Part shown: piece after piece, positions 45,662 through 58,224 of the stretch
How positions within the stretch are numbered: the first letter of the stretch is position 1
Layout: each line of letters starts with the position of its first letter
Assembly (NCBI GenBank): GCA_021399435.1
Contig: JAJTUP010000019.1
Span: forward strand, 124,001 to 188,000
Source: Diaporthe sp. PMI_573
Taxonomy: Eukaryota; Ascomycota; Sordariomycetes; Diaporthales; Diaporthaceae
Direction of reading: 5' to 3'
DNA: 64,000 bases
Program-made: the position numbers and the translations under genes
The notes under the pieces: model-generated
What the model saw: only the letters and a program-made list of their open reading frames with translations
Database searches by the model: none
What the model was told of the DNA's origin: nothing

Positions 45662-46398
45662 ATGGCGACCTGTTGCGTCGCAGGCATGAGTTCGCATGTG
45701 GCAACCAACGTCCCTCGGCAAGGGACCTTTGACTGGCCGCCTCGGGGTTCGGCTGAACATCTGGGACCATGGACCTTCGAGAAGGGTATGGCCACCTTCG
45801 ACGCACGGATGATCATGCAAGGCCGTCAGGTCGAGTCACCGGTGTTCTGCCCGAAGAGCAGCCCACCGCGCAGGGATACTTGCCCCCTATTCCCCTCCAT
45901 GGCAAGGAGCGGCACTGCAGAGACTAGCTTCTCGGAAAGCATATCTGAAAGCACGCACCTAGGTGATTAGCTGTCCCTTTGCTTAAACTCGCAAAGCTGA
46001 TCTAACGAGTCCTAGGGGATGAACCAAGCCTGGAATACGGCTCTGGGAGCTTCCCCGGGAATGATACCCACCCGCCCAGCAGATGCTTCCACTGCGGCCT
46101 CCCCTGGCTCCATGCGCGCCAGCGTTCTCCCTCGGGGGACAGTTCCCACTGGTTCGTGGACATCCACGATGGGGCTAACAGAAAAATGGCATACCTCTTC
46201 TGCTGGAAGTGCCTGGAATTAGTGCAGAGGCAGATGCGGCCACGTCATGTAGGATGTGGGCATTATTTCTCGCCGCCGTTCCTCTCAACGGGTGACAAGC
46301 TGAATCGAGAGGACTTGATGTTATGTGCCAGGTGCCGAGAGTCTTTGAGAAATGGTCTCTATGAATGGACGGGAAGGGAGGACAATACGTTGGAATAG
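45662..46398 (+). CDS. Cys-rich hypothetical protein, two exons
   Basis: Exons 45662-45962 and 46016-46398 join in phase (TAG|GTGATT...CTAACGAGTCCTAG|GGG) to give 227 residues. The N-terminal half is low-complexity with scattered Cys and Pro. The C-terminal half carries three CxxC pairs: CFHC at 124-127, CWKC at 163-166 and CARC near the end, plus VGCGHYF, a pattern consistent with a zinc-binding fold. No signal peptide and no membrane segment. It follows the C2H2-like gene in the same orientation. Not recognised. The GTGATT donor is weak, which lowers confidence in the exact splice. Confidence 0.55.
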
Positions 46399-47538
46399 GT
46401 GATCAATGGCTTGGGCCACGGCAAGGTCACTTCAAACGAAGCGGATACTTCTTTTCCAAGAAGGTGGAAGAAGTTGGGAGAGAAATGATCACGATATGTC
46501 TGAAGGCAGTCCTTGATTTGTCTCGCAATGCCGGAAATTTTGAAGCTTCCCTCACGGAGTGACGTTACGTAGATGAGCCGTGCTTCTATTGCTGGGGCAT
46601 AGCACTGCGTAGTGCAAGACCTTTTGTAACGACATCTGGTACGCGCTGGCTCAGCGCGTTCTGTTCGGGTGGATGGTGAGCTATGTGGCGGCAATTAATA
46701 TCTTCCAAACTAAGTTGTCAAACGACGTAGTTCGCGACTGTTCATAGCGCTCAATCTCCCGGTTTCCAACACTACAAGGTAGGCCGTGGATGCATGCATC
46801 TTCGCAGCATATTCTTCCAATCCTTATAGCAGGGTTGGAATTCAAGAGCGGAAAAGGAATCGAACCGAGTCGCGACGGCAGCGAGTAGGTAATAACTGGT
46901 ATATCTCGGAAGTAACCAATCAAAATTCTTACGAGGCTATCGCGGCTGGTGCCGGGTCAGAATGTCTGGATTCGGAGCGAGATTTCTGCCCCACCCTGGT
47001 CCCTGGAAAAGTCGCCGAGCTTCAAGGCGTTGACTACCTGCATATGCAGGTAGGGATGTTGCTGCTCAGGTCGGGATGATTTCAGTGCGGAGAAAGATGG
47101 CGAGAGCAGTGCAGAGCGGCAATCCTGCTCATCATCCACAGCTCCAATGGTGGCAGACCGAGACCTTTGCGACGGTGAGGGGTGGCGTAAATGAGCTTCC
47201 CTGCAAACAACCAACAGCTACACCAGCGTCTGTCCTGCGAAGGGCGTCTCCGTAGGGCGCCGCAGGGTGGCGTTTAGCCTGCACGACAGCGGCCGGATCT
47301 GCTTGGCTGGGTTCGGCTAGAACTGGACCCTTGCTACGAAATCCCGTACTTAAATAGTTCGAGTCAGATTTTGACCCGAGTCGGCCTTGTTATCAGTCCC
47401 GAGTCGCAACACTCTCTGCTCAGCGTGCCAGAGACTGCACCAGAAGTTGCACCTCGAATTTTCTTCCCACGACGAAAGTTCTCACCGCCATTACATCGAC
47501 CAGCGTGCACGGCGACGTTGCTGCCGTAGCCTACCACG
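46399..47538. other. Intergenic spacer
   Basis: No supported gene in 1.1 kb. An AT-rich TTAAATAG element lies near 47350 upstream of the MFS gene start. Confidence 0.45.
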
Positions 47539-49177
47539 ATGGATGAGACCACTCCGTTGCTACCAGACGCAGCGACTGCCCCCATTCCGAGAGACGACCA
47601 ATTATACAGAGTACCGAGCAAGCACGACTTTGTTGATTTTGATCCCAATGGCGACGATGAAAACCCCTTGGACTGGCCACAGAGTTATAAATGGATGATC
47701 GTGGCTTTATTGGCCTTGATGGCCTTCACAGTGTAAGGATGCAGAATTCTACCACTGAAGTTTGCCACATAATGGCGCGCGGGGATCGACTCGCCTGCTA
47801 ACTAACCGCCTCAGAACTTTTACATGCATAGGCGTGGTACCAATAGCACAAACCATCGTGGATGACCTCGACCATGGACACGCCTCCAGCTCTTCGAGTG
47901 TGCTGCTCGTCACCATCTGGGAGCTTGGCGAGGCCGCGGGCCCTCTGTTCATCGCGCCACTCTCTGAGCTCTACGGACGTTACCCAGTCATCAACATCGC
48001 CAACGCGCTCTTCACGGCATTCACGGTGCTCTCTGCCCTGAGCCCAACAACGAGCATCCTTATTTTCGCGCGCGCTCTGACCGGTGTCGCAGTCGCCACC
48101 AACGTCCTCAGCCCGGCTATCGTCGGCGACATCTTCGTTTCCGAAATGCGCGGCGGTGCCATGAGCCTGATCCAGCTCGCCCCGCTGATAGGGGGAGCTG
48201 CTGGGCCAGCGATCGCCGGTGCTGTGGCTCAGACCCTGGGCTGGAGGAAGACGCTCTGGATGAGCGCTGTCCTTGCCGGCGCCTGCGAGGTCGCCTTTCT
48301 GATGTGCTTCCGCGAGACTTACAGGGTGGAAATCCTGAAGCGGAAGGCTGCCCGGCTCAGGAGAGAGACTGGCAACTCTGCACTTAGGTCTGAGTTTGAT
48401 GTCGAGGAGGGCGGGCACAGTTGGCAGCTCATCGGGGAATCGGTGCTGCGGCCGTTTATCGTGCTCAAGAGCAGCTTTGCCCTGCAGATTCTGGCACTGT
48501 TCGGCTCGTTCACTTTCACCTACTTCTATATCATGTCGACAAGCCTACCACCAATCTTGCAACATTACTATGACTTCACACCAGCTGCCACAGGATTGGC
48601 GTTTCTCACCTTCAGTTAGTACCCTCTGACCTGATCGCGCTCCTTACGTCTTATATCGCATTTTAGCTGACCTCGAGCTCAAGGCATTGGTTCCACTGCG
48701 TCCGTTCTGATGTGCAACGTGTTTCTCGACAAGGTATACATCAAATTGCGCAACATGCATCAAGGAGTTGGACAGCCGGAGTACCGCTTGCCATTCATCG
48801 TTCTTGGAAGCATGCTCTTTCCTTTCCCTGTCCTCGTGTATGGCTGGGCGACTCAATTGCATCTGCATGTGGCTGTCCTGCTCGGCGCCGTGGTTCTGCT
48901 GGGAAGCTTCCTGATGCTCTCATTCCTGCCACTGATGGCATATGTCGTGGACGCGTTTGGGGTCTACTCAGCCTCTGCAGTGTCTGCTGTCATTGTCACG
49001 AGATGTCTAATGGGGACATTTGTGCCGCTGGCCACGGAGCCTCTTGTCTCGAAGTTCGGGTACGGCTGGGGCTTCACCATCTTCGCAGCGATAAGTGCTG
49101 CTACTATCCCAATTCCTATGGCGATGTTCAGATACGGATACAAGTGGCGACAACAATCGAAGTACACGAAAGACTGA
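47539..49177 (+). CDS. MFS transporter, DHA1-like
   Basis: Exons 47539-47732, 47815-48614 and 48684-49177 join in phase to 495 residues from ATG 47539. Landmarks are the family tail block DENPLDWPQSYKW, APLSELYGRYPV (motif A), LIGGAAGPAIAGAVAQTLGWR (motif C region), FRETYRVEILKRKAARLRRE and the PEYRLPFIVLGS block shared by the Tpo/Flu1 group. The last intron ends at CTCAAG; the nearer TTTTAG would introduce a stop. It is shorter than the 588-aa DHA1 transporter 6.5 kb upstream because the N-terminal tail is short; the two share the ENPxxWP and RKxARLRxETGN blocks and are related but not recent duplicates. Confidence 0.88.
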
Positions 49178-49597
49178 ATTCAGGACGAGAATGGCTGCAA
49201 CAGATAATAGAATGCCATGCCATTCAGACCTGAGAGAAGGAAGACGCCAATCCGATTTTTTTTGGTGGATGCATAGCCAGTCCGTGGAGTTTCAAAAGTG
49301 TTTATAGCTAGCAGCATATATACTTAGACGGCGTCTTTTCGAGATAGTTAATAATGCTGAAAGTTCTCACTAACAAGGAGTAGTCTTGTCCGAGTACTGA
49401 ACTGGCTCAGGAAATACTCTCCCTGTTGACATTCCATTGAGCTTATATACAATGTGCCAAAGAAACATCATCCATACGGGCTGGGATCTATGCAAGCTGT
49501 TCTGACACTTCGACGAGAACGAACTCGAATTCTGCCGGCCATTAGGCCCAGACGATTCGAACTCACTTACGCATTAGCAGAGAATAAGATCTCATTT
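49178..49597. other. Convergent intergenic spacer
   Basis: No gene seen between the MFS gene (+) and the YdeI-family gene (-). Confidence 0.45.
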
Positions 49598-50173
49598 TCA
49601 AGACTTCAGAGTCTCATGCCTCTCCAAAGTCTCTACGAACAACTGAATCTTCTTCTTCTTCGTCTCCGGTCTCTTGATGTTCATGAGCCTGAACAGAAAC
49701 GGAAACCTTTTCGTCCTTCCCAACGTCTCCCAAAATGCTTTTGCCCGCACATTTACATCAAGCGCCGCCTGGAACTCATCATCAGGCTCGGCGGTCTTCA
49801 TACGATATGCAGCATCCCACCTCCCGTCGGCCTTTGCCCGGTCAACCTCCGCCAGGCCGCCCTCGCGCATCCTGCCCTGGGCCACCAGCCTCTCGACGAC
49901 CTCCCGATTCACCTGTGACCAGCGGCTGCGTGCCCTGCGCGGCGTGAAGCACCTCTCCTGATACTCGTCATCGTGGCCTCGTGCGGTGCTGTCCACCCAG
50001 CCGAAGCAGAGGGCTGCGTCTCGTGCCTCGATGTATTCGATCCCGGGGGCGGTGGATTTGGACTTGCGCAAGAGAAGGCGAACACCATCGTCAGGCGGGT
50101 CGTTGGTAAGGAAGTCTTCCCACTCCTTGAGGGTGAAGGGTCCGACCAAAGCCTTGTCTGTGAGAGCCACCAT
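49598..50173 (-). CDS. YdeI/OmpD-associated family protein
   Basis: An intronless gene of 191 residues from ATG 50173 (the frame upstream opens only at a TTG). Landmarks are the N-terminal FTLKEWEDFL, WLRK-like LLLRKS, EARDAALCFGWVDS, FTPRRARSRWSQVNREVVERLVAQGRM, GLAEVDRAKADGRWDAAY and a terminal FWETLGRTKRFPFLFRLM. This is the small YdeI family, common in bacteria (named for bacteriocin/polymyxin-related phenotypes) and present in many fungi. Molecular function is not known; no signal peptide, so probably cytosolic. The Lys/Arg-rich ETKKKKIQLF tail is typical. Confidence 0.88.
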   Translation of the reverse strand: MVALTDKALVGPFTLKEWEDFLTNDPPDDGVRLLLRKSKSTAPGIEYIEARDAALCFGWVDSTARGHDDEYQERCFTPRRARSRWSQVNREVVERLVAQGRMREGGLAEVDRAKADGRWDAAYRMKTAEPDDEFQAALDVNVRAKAFWETLGRTKRFPFLFRLMNIKRPETKKKKIQLFVETLERHETLKS

Positions 50174-50957
50174 GCCGCGAGCTCGGAAATGACTGATATT
50201 TAGCTGAAAGCCGTCCCTCCCTTGGCCGTGCGGGGCCGTGTGGTGCGCTGTAGCTTGAAGTGGCCTGTCTGAGTATGAGGTCTGGAAATATCCTTGACCG
50301 CCAAACAAACATCTGTGTCAGCTCATACCAAGCTTACTTCGATTGCGTGCAAGACTGTACTGTAAGTAAGCGCAGATGGTTGAAGGTGACACAATCCCGC
50401 CAAGGTCTTTTCGGACAAATAATGGCTTGCAGCTACGGGTAGCGCCGGTCCGTTTGCAGCGGGGTTCAACCCTCCAAAGCAGCTGAAGGTTGACGAAGAA
50501 CAACGTGGGCACATATAATAGTATCTTGTCATCAACACGTATTGACTTAGTGACGCTGTATGCAAATGTAAAGAAAGCTACCCTTCCTTGCTCAGGAGAG
50601 GAAACTGTGGGGCGTTCAGGCCACATTCACTTAAATTCAAGCCACAGAGGATTATGTGCGCGCTGGAATACCTATGTAAGATCTTTCAGGCATCCATCAT
50701 ATTGTCTGATGATGCAATGGGATATAGAAATAATGGCTTTGGGGCAGCATACTGGTGTGGTCACAGTTAAGAGTCGGATATTCCACTTGCTTTAGCTGCT
50801 AGATGTCCCACCCAAGGATCAAGATGACTGACGTGTCAATGGAATCACATGAGCGTTACCAAAGCATTTGGAGTTTGATATCTGACTGAACCAAGCATGA
50901 ACAGCAATACACACTAGTAAGAACACAAGCCAAGGCACTAAGGAACCAAGCCATCCT
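50174..50957. other. Intergenic spacer
   Basis: No supported gene. Upstream of the YdeI-family gene and downstream of the Dal5-type permease gene, both on the minus strand. Confidence 0.45.
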
Positions 50958-52750
50958 TTACGGCCTCCATCGGAAGCCGGGATGCTTCCAGTCCAGATCC
51001 GAGGTCTCTTCCGGAGAGTAACCCGCGAGCTCTTCCTCAAGGCTCCGGTTGTCCCGCTTCTTGTTGTCACGCTTCATCCAAAACAGCGTCAAGGTGGCGG
51101 TGATCAGGATGGAGCTTGCGGTCGCGAGATTGAGCCCGTTTCCGATGTGGTAGTTCGGTGCGTCCCAGCTGAGGAAGGACCAGGTGGCGATGAGTCCACC
51201 GACGTTGCCGAACATGACTATTGTGAGGAATTGTCAGCGTGTCGCTTTAGATGTAGGCGGATGTGCTTGGACGAGTCAGATGGGATGGGGATGAAGACGT
51301 ACCATTTGTGCCAATCGCCGAGCTCCGTGCCGTGTCGCTCACGACGTTCGCGCTCACTTGCGCGTTGGTGAGGGAACCGAGCATGAAGGCAGAAGCGGTG
51401 ATAATGAACGTGGCGCCGTAGCGCACCTGCAGGTTCTCGCTGGCCAAGAACATGATATATCCAGCCATTATAAAGGGGGCAGCGCCCATGATGAAAACTT
51501 GGCGCCTGTCAATCTTGGAGCTGATGAGCGGCAGAAGCAACGTGAAGAAGGCGCCGACGATATAAGGGGGAACAGTATACAGCTGCTGCCTGATGACGGT
51601 CTCCTTGGGATATATGGTCCTCACAATCGTCGGGAGGAAGAAAGCCAGGCCTTGGACAGTGACGTTGTTGAGCAAGAAGACGAAGGATGTGGACAGGGTG
51701 ATGGGGTTGAATATTCCGCGGAAGATCTTCGTTTTGTCGATCTTGTCCAGGACCTGTGTCTGCCCAACACGCTCGGACTTGACGCGCGCGATGGCGAGGT
51801 CCTTCTCCTCCTGGCTGAGCCAACGGGCGGTCTCGGGCCTGTCGGTGAGAGTGAAGAAAGAGATGAGCGCGAGCCCGACTGTAATGATACCCTCGATGCC
51901 GAAAATCATTCGCCATGTGTGAAGACTGCCAAAGCCCGGCAGCTTCAGGATCGCCGATGCGAGTAGCCCACCAAATGCGCCTGCTAGGGGTGCCATAACG
52001 ATATCTGAATAGTTTACAGGTCAGCAAAACTCCAATCTCATTGATGTTGATGCGTGAAGGTTCGTACACATCGCCAGGCGGAAAGCAAGCTCGCTCCGCC
52101 GATACCACCGGGACATGTAGTAAGCAATGCCGGGCAGCATTCCAGCTTCGAAGATTCCAAGGACAAAGCGGACGCCGGAGGCCTGGGCCTCCGTGTTCAC
52201 AAACGCGGTGCCGATTGACGAGATTCCAAAGCCTAAGGAGGTGAGGGGGATGAACCAGCCCGGACCAATCCACTTGCAAAGAATGTTTGCTGGAATTTCG
52301 AATATGATGTAGCTGATGTAAAAGACAGAGAGAAGCGCGTTATAGTCGTTGTTGACAAGTTTTAGGTCCTTCTCGAGTCCTGCAAGACGGGCGTTTCCTA
52401 GTTCCTTGTCAGTGTTCCTAGTGTGTCTGAAGTTCTTGGAACGGGATACTGATTACTTACCGATGTTGGCACGATCGATGAAGCAGAAAAGGTACAGCAA
52501 CGCTACGGTCGGGACGATCATCAAGTCAATCTTGCGTCGAAGCTTGGTCTCTGCCGCTGGGTCCAATTGGACTAGGGATTGGCCATATCTGTGGAAGAGC
52601 GAATCGGTCAATGATGCGCGGTGGATGTGAATATACAATGATAGCGTACTTGTCTGTAGCATATTGACCCTGTCCAGCAGCGGTCTGTACCCCAGTCCCC
52701 GTGTCCTGGTGGACATAAGACACACCGTCGTCCTTGTCAGAGCTGGCCAT
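50958..52750 (-). CDS. MFS permease, anion:cation symporter (Dal5/Tna1-like)
   Basis: Five minus-strand exons (52750-52650, 52588-52461, 52397-52068, 52004-51303, 51217-50958) join in phase to 506 residues. Landmarks are KLRRKIDLMIVPTVALLYLF and CFIDRANIGNARLAGLEKDL in segment 1, SYIIFEIPANILCKWIGP, GIFEAGMLPGIAYYMSRWYR and, late, NARSS-like DTARSSAIGTNVMFGNVGG across the last intron. These are the hallmarks of the ACS family, which imports small acids such as allantoate, nicotinate or other carboxylates at the plasma membrane. Substrate not determinable. All introns are 51-85 nt with canonical borders. Confidence 0.9.
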
Positions 52751-55700
52751 GCCGTCGTTGTCTGAAGTGCTACCGGTGATTTCAGGTTTGCGTGTGGCGG
52801 CAAAGGTTGCTCAGGAACGAAGAGCCAACGAAATCCTTTGGAAGACAGATAGTCTTTATGGATATCGTCCTCGAACGCAATGTTGAAGGATCGGGGAAGC
52901 AGTGCAAGAGCGGGAACTTAATTAAATGGAGAGGCGTGGGGCAAACGGCCCTTTTCTGCATCACAGGGCAAAGCTGGGAGTCGACCTGGGCGCGCATGGA
53001 TGCTGACGGGAGCTCGTCGGATGTCGCACCGCTGCCACCCATCCGCCTTTATCTCAGGGTGATGGTCGATCCAGCGACAGGGCAGCTAAGTTTCTGCCAC
53101 GCGTTGTCTAGCCCCTTTCGCCGCTATTCTGACCTATCAGTTCCTTCCTTGGCATCACCGTCCGTTACCGTATTATGTTGACGGCATTTGATTGCGGTTA
53201 TCCACCATAGACGCCGTAGTGCCCTGTTTTCTGGGATTCCCCGCATCCTCCCCGGATTTCCCGCCCCAGGATTTGGGGAGATTTCGGACAAGCCAAGATC
53301 TCTACGGAGTAGTGCCCACCACTGTCTCCAGTTCACGACAGGATCCACGCAAAGATGATGTTGGCGATGCTAGCATGTCTCTCTAGGAAGGTGGCAGGTT
53401 TCCGCATATCATTGTCTTCACAAACGCCGCATATGCAAGATAGTGAGCGGCCAACAAATAAGATGCCCGCGGTTGCAACGGCACAGGGGTTGGTAACATC
53501 TAAAACTTATCCTGCATGTACACATAGATTGCAGATCATAGAGAGGAAGTTTCCTTACCCAATGTAACCATAGGCCACAAAACTTCCAAATAACTTTCCC
53601 TTTTTGGCATCTCCTCTGCAGTGCAGACGCAGGCTGTGTGAGACTGACTCTAACGAGGCGACAGTATTGTGGATAATAACTTAGCACAACATGCTTTGAG
53701 TCCACGGTCCACGGAAGCCGAGATCACTCCCGAAACGCAATTCCCAAGCAACACGACCTATGCCACCCTAGCATCGGTCCGTTCGTCTATCTTGGCATGC
53801 AACCATCACTGCTTGCTCAGAGGCTGGCCCCTGAAATGGTGCACCCCGGCAAACCCGAGGTTTTATCAATTCACGTGTGTGATTTCCCCCCTCGGTCCAA
53901 TATTCTTGTCGGCTTCATGCTATCATGACAGGGCTGAGATTGGCCGCCATGCCTTTCAAAGCACAGTTTTCAGCTGCATTCACATAGCAGCACAAGTCTG
54001 TTCGTGTTCTTGACACGTCACTTCTCATGGTGGTGTGTCACGCGCGATTTCCACGTGTTGAAAAATAGGAAGCACTTGTACACACATGCTCATAAAGAAG
54101 TTGACTGCTGCATTGTTTCGAAATGACAGATACATGAGGGATCTATGTAGAAAATTATTGCAGCAAAGGCCTGCTGCATACGAGCCTTGGTCCTGAGGGC
54201 ACAACTCAAGCCAGCGATGGTAAAGAAGTCTCCTAGGGAGTCGCTTGGGTAAACATATTAACTCGATCTGAAATCACGTTGAGATCCTCGGCGATGATGC
54301 GATCCAATGAGCAACGACGGGTGGGCTTTCTTTTCTTTTTCGCAGATGCCAAGTGGGTTGGGTGAGTGTTATCTTGACGTCTCCTCCAGCCGTCACCCGG
54401 TGGCCGGGCCCGAGGCTATTCGGCATGTTCGGCTAATATTCCGCGCAAACCATCACTTACCCACAATAACGCCCGCCTCCTTGAGTAAAGAACCAGGAGT
54501 GTATGCAGAGACACTGGTCAATGGTAGCTTCAGGGTGACATGACAATCGGCTACAAATCTGATCACTGTAGACTATCCCAGCTTGTCGCCTATCCAGCCG
54601 CCGTAACAAGGAAGCCATCTCAATGCCTTGAGTTTCGCGAAATCCAACCGCCCTCTTGATTATGAGCCTCTGTGAGTCCCTAATACCCTGCCTTTTAAAT
54701 TGAAGCTAGCGTCTTCGAGCCGGGCCCAAATCATGTCGATGAGACATGCAGGTCTCAGCCATCTGCAACATTGTTACTGCATCACAATATTTTACAATTC
54801 CCTTATACGCATACAACACATGCGGATGGTATGTCATATGTACCTCGCAAGCTTCTACGTACTCGCATATCTTATCTACTTTTGGCGGCCTGTGTCACCT
54901 TCTGTTTATGGTTGAAAGTGAAATTCAGTAGAGATACTGGGGAACGCATAAATGCTTATCCCAGGCTCAACATTCAACCCGGACTTAAAAGGTGGCTATT
55001 CATTTTCGCAGGCGTGTTCACAATAGCATTCCATCAATGGCGTGTTGTTGTTCAATTCACATTTTGCTTGGTGGAATCACAGCCTTGATTATACACTGCA
55101 GCTGTCACACGGAAGGAAACCCACCCTTGGTAGAGCATGTCTAGGCAGCCAGCGGGCCCTGTGGGCCAGCTAAAGGAATAAGAGCCTTAGGCATTCAGAC
55201 CTGATAGACTATATATGGCGCGAGTCTAGCATTTATATCCAGGGAGGATTCTTGAACTTCAAGGATCCCTTAGAACCCCTTAGAGATTATCGTTGAAATA
55301 TAACAAGCCCTACACATACACTAGCCCTTGTAACAGCAGCATTTGGAGTCAACTATCAAAGGACCAAGGGAGTAGTTTTATACAAATTAGAAGAGAAAAT
55401 GGCTACAATTTGGCCGTAGCCTGTTTCAGGGCCAGCGGTGTGACAAGTTACAAGTTCTTTGAGGCATATGCCACAGAGCAGAGAAGTATCTTGTGGAAGG
55501 GGTTAAGATTGTATCCAGAAGCTGCTTTAATGAGGCCGGCTGCTACAATAAACAGGCTCGCAGATATGTGACACATCTTTTGAGCAGACCTTGCCACAAT
55601 CAGAGGGAAATATAAACTCCGATCTTTCAATCCCATAACAAGAATTGTTCTTGAAGTAGGCTTTAGAACCGACAGACTGCCGATTCTCATGCCCGCTTTC

Positions 55701-56484
55701 GACCAGCATCTAATATCTCACAAGTATTTGGCGAAGTGCTCATTACAGCCTAGGCTTATCATGTTAAATATTCACTCCTTGGGATTCGGTTAAGTAATCC
55801 ACGGTTTTGGAAGACTGTCTTCAGCCTACCAACTGGCCAGGTGACAAGGCCCTTGCATAAGCCAAAAAGGACACACACGGCACTCCCGTTCCCTCAGAGT
55901 ATTAATTGCGATTAAGTTACCTCTTTCACTTTATGGAGCCAACAACATATATGCCTATGCGGTTTTCAGTAATTCTTTACACTGGAATATCAAAATACCA
56001 GTCTCAGAGCTTAGCAATACCTCTGCTACATAATGCTTCCTGGGCCGTGGTCATTTTGCAGCTTTTGTGAGAGCTGGCTCCTGAGTAGACACGTCTTCAT
56101 CTTATGATATGAGTAATTTGCAGAAGAGAGATTTGCATTGGAAAGCAAAATAGATGTGAGTAAGAGGATTTCTAGATTTTAAAATGAGAATGTTATATAA
56201 AAGTTCTACTCTAATATGTGTTTTATGGGTGTTGAGCTGAATTGCTTAGATCACTACAATCGAAGAGGAACATGGTACCAAAAGGGGAGAACAGAGGGGA
56301 AAAATCAATCCGAAGACGAAAGTGTACTGTTGTCGCAAACGTTGACAGCAAAACCAGTGGGCGACTGGACAAATGTTGGGTAAGCAGTCTCACGGGGCGC
56401 TGCCTGCCGCGAAAACCAACACACTTTAATCCCAAAGACGCTGTTCAGATCATGCGAGCCTTCCCACAGCTCTCATGAACCTCT
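52751..56484. other. Large gene-poor spacer, 3.7 kb
   Basis: No supported gene. The left part is the upstream region of the Dal5-type permease. From about 54.6 to 56.2 kb the sequence is strongly AT-rich with many TA-containing steps, which could be an old, heavily mutated repeat, but no protein similarity is readable. Confidence 0.4.
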
Positions 56485-58224
56485 ATGGCAGCATGGAAAC
56501 CGGAGCAGCCACATGCAATGGCCTTGGAGTTCGAGAAGTTCGGGTCACCCAAATTTTCATGTCCACCTCAGGTAGGCGAGTGGGTCGTTGCCGGAGGCCG
56601 TACTATCTCGTCATCCCGTCGGATCCGAGCTCCGTTGCATCCGACGTTGCTGTGCCTCCTGGTGTTCGCAGCACCCTCCATGTGTGCTTCCATCTATCGG
56701 GACGAGGCTGCGGCTGCGTGGACACTGACGACGGTACCGGACTTTGTAACACGCTACGGTACGACTGCGTCAACCCACTCCCGCCCGGCGACACCGGGAC
56801 TCAAATCAGGACCAGAGGCTAATTTTGACCGCATGCAGCGCCACTCATCTGGCTACATTCGGAAGACCCATTCAGGCCATCAGATCTGCTCCAGCATTTG
56901 CGCCACACCACGCCCATGGTCAATGGCAGACCCGTGAATGGGCTGCCGAAGCTGGACCTGGATAATTTGGCCCTGCTTGACGATAGAGAACTCGACGGCG
57001 GTCCTGTCGCGCTGACGGCTGACGAAGACGTCACGGACTCGGAGTTGCCCGCATGGCTCTTGGGACAGACGCCTGACGAGTCGGGAACGCTTCACAACGC
57101 CACTGCCTGTGTTGTAATTCTCGTGGATTCCGAAGGGGACTCAAGCGAACTGACGGCATTCTACTTCTACTTTTACTCCTACAATCGCGGGGCCACTATT
57201 ACTCGGGTGCTAGAGCCATTAAGAAGCATGATAGAGGGGGATATTGAGCCCGGAATGTTTTTTGGTGATCACGTTGGAGACTGGTAACTACGACTATGCT
57301 CACCCAACCTATGCACCGACAATCTTGGCTGACAGATGGTCCACATCAAGGGAGCATAATATGATTCGGTTCCGGAACGGCAAACCTACCGGCATCTATT
57401 TCAGTCAGCACTCGGACGGAGCTGCCTACCAATGGAACGATGCGGCTCTGACTAGGGAAGACGAGCGGGTGAGTTCGAATCCAAGTGTCTAATCGAGATT
57501 CGGACAATAATTCTGAAATCACCGTCCAGCCCATTGTCTTTAGTGCATACGGCTCCCATGCAAACTATGTCTCTGCCGGGTAGGTCTATCGCAACCTATT
57601 ATTGATCGAACCGATCCAGCTGATCCCGACCATTCTAGAGCCCACGTCCATGATGCGGCGATACAGGATTACTGTGATCCAGGCCAGAGATGGGACCCCG
57701 TTTCCTCGGCATACTTCTATCGCTTTGATCCCGTCATTTCCAAGCTGGCCCGGATCTTCCCATCCGGAGCACCCCAAGGATCGAATTTCACATCGGCCAT
57801 CTATTTCTCCGGGCTTTGGGGCGACGTGCAGTACCCAGACGATGACTCTCGCCAGAGGACCGTTCCCCGCTTCGGCTTGAAACGCTTTGTCTCCGGCCCT
57901 TCAGGCCCACTGTCGAAGCAGCTCGTGAGGAAAGGCCTGTTTCCCGATCACCGAGCGCCGAAGACTTGGCTGCAATGGGTTGTCGGCGTCTACATGTCGC
58001 TCTATCCATGCTGCCTTCGTGGATGGAGGGCTTGGGTATCGGGCTCGATACTCATTTCCGTGTTGATTTCGATCGTGGTCAGCACCATATTCGCTGTGAG
58101 GCGGTACAGGTCAAGGAAGAAGGGTTATGAAAAGGTCGACACTGGTGTGGATATACCTCTGAATGATCTGGATTACAGGGGCGAAAACCTTGTAAATGGC
58201 CGCGTTTCTGAGGAACATCACTGA
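56485..58224 (+). CDS. vps62: Vacuolar protein sorting protein 62-like
   Basis: Five exons (56485-56758, 56839-57283, 57351-57468, 57530-57579, 57639-58224) join in phase to 490 residues. Joins give RYAPLIWLHSEDPFRPSDLL, HVGDWEHNMIRFRNG, DERPIVFSAYGSHANYVSAG and AHVHDAAIQDYCDPGQRW, the signature run of fungal Vps62/Tda6 proteins (DUF946-related). In yeast Vps62 is implicated in cytoplasm-to-vacuole targeting; biochemical role unknown. An N-terminal hydrophobic segment (LHPTLLCLLVFAAPSM) is probably a signal or anchor, and a C-terminal segment (GSILISVLISIVVSTIFAV) is a membrane helix with a short basic tail. The start is uncertain: the first 40 residues from ATG 56485 look atypical and a further 5' intron is possible. 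Confidence 0.85.

Noticed and set aside
46845..46885. B-box-like GGTTCGATTCC on the minus strand near 46855
   Set aside because: The flanking bases do not pair as a T-stem and no A-box or acceptor stem is present.
38851..49177. Secondary-metabolite cluster around the two DHA1 transporters
   Set aside because: No backbone synthase, tailoring enzyme or pathway regulator lies between or beside them in the window.
49540..49620. GTTCGAATC on the minus strand near 49555, tRNA-like
   Set aside because: T-stem and D-arm do not form and no anticodon arm is recognisable.
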